Origin: Desulfobacterales bacterium
GTDB taxonomy: Bacteria; Desulfobacterota; Desulfobacteria; Desulfobacterales; JAHEIW01
Reading direction: 5' to 3'
Length of the DNA: 14,153 nucleotides
Assembly: GCA_030145015.1 (NCBI GenBank)
Contig: JAQYWI010000143.1
Span: 1-14,153 of the forward strand
In this document: piece after piece, positions 14,056 through 14,153 of the stretch
Position numbering within the stretch: the first letter of the stretch is position 1
Layout: every line of letters starts with the position of its first letter
Notes under the pieces: model-generated
The model's database searches: none
Seen by the model: only the letters and a program-made list of their open reading frames with translations
What the model was told of the DNA's origin: nothing
Translations under genes and position numbers: made by a program

Positions 14056-14153
14056 ATGCAATCGAATCCTGAAAATAGAGAGACACCACGGTTTGAACAT
14101 GAAACCACGGTCATGATTGAAAATTATCCGTCAGGCAAGTACCATGAAGGCCG
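14056..14153 (+). CDS. PilZ domain protein (N-terminus only, cut off by window edge)
   Basis: Thirty-two codons are visible: MQSNPENRETPRFEHETTVM then IENYPSGKYHEG. Arg8 and Arg12 form the RxxxR motif with which PilZ domains clamp cyclic di-GMP, and the FEHETTVMIENYPSGKYHEG segment fits the first PilZ strands. The second motif (D/NxSxxG) would lie just outside the window. PilZ proteins are c-di-GMP receptors controlling motility, adhesion or envelope functions. AAGGTG lies 5 nt before the ATG. It may share a transcript with the small membrane ORF from the sigma-54 promoter. Confidence 0.7.
   Translation, partial: MQSNPENRETPRFEHETTVMIENYPSGKYHEG

Overview
The window looks like chromosomal core DNA of a Desulfobacterota (Desulfobacteria-like) bacterium. 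The evidence is indirect: a DUF6178-type protein, a divergent GTP-type PEP carboxykinase, a PilZ protein with the N-terminus typical of that group, moderate GC content, and housekeeping genes separated by short AT-rich spacers. No rRNA, tRNA, insertion sequence, phage gene or CRISPR array was seen. The organism call is an inference from gene families; no phylogenetic marker is present in full.

Left half (1-6357), all genes on the minus strand. From the window edge inward these are a DUF6178 protein cut by the edge, an AmpG-like MFS permease with a TTG start, a GTP-type phosphoenolpyruvate carboxykinase (pckG), and a tight pair of XTP/dITP pyrophosphatase (rdgB) and a small nitroreductase. The three spacers around ampG, pckG and the nitroreductase each carry arrays of a 7-nt unit (GTTRYNN) arranged head to head, so each array can fold on itself. 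The ampG leader also contains a 20-nt near copy of the 3' tail of 16S rRNA.

Middle (6358-11370). A divergent intergenic region with a promoter on each strand and a perfect palindrome separates rdgB from a plus-strand unit: a two-TM K+ channel with an RCK domain, an FGGY sugar kinase, recN, and a small exported DUF2059 protein. Gaps of 11-21 bp suggest one operon, although FGGY has no visible ribosome binding site. The functions (ion homeostasis, sugar phosphorylation, recombination repair, unknown envelope protein) do not form an obvious pathway.

Right part (11371-14153). A GTG-started exported protein has an M48 metallopeptidase fold whose HExxH motif reads YTIAH, and an Ada-like His/Cys module in front of it; it is probably a pseudopeptidase. 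It is followed by two back-to-back hairpins and about 300 bp of AT-rich regulatory DNA. That stretch holds a 20-bp palindrome and, about 90 bp further on, a good sigma-54 (-24/-12) promoter. The promoter precedes a 28-residue single-TM small protein, three helically phased TTTGGGAA boxes, and the start of a PilZ (c-di-GMP receptor) gene cut by the edge. This sigma-54 / small membrane protein / PilZ block and the pseudopeptidase are the parts most worth a second look.
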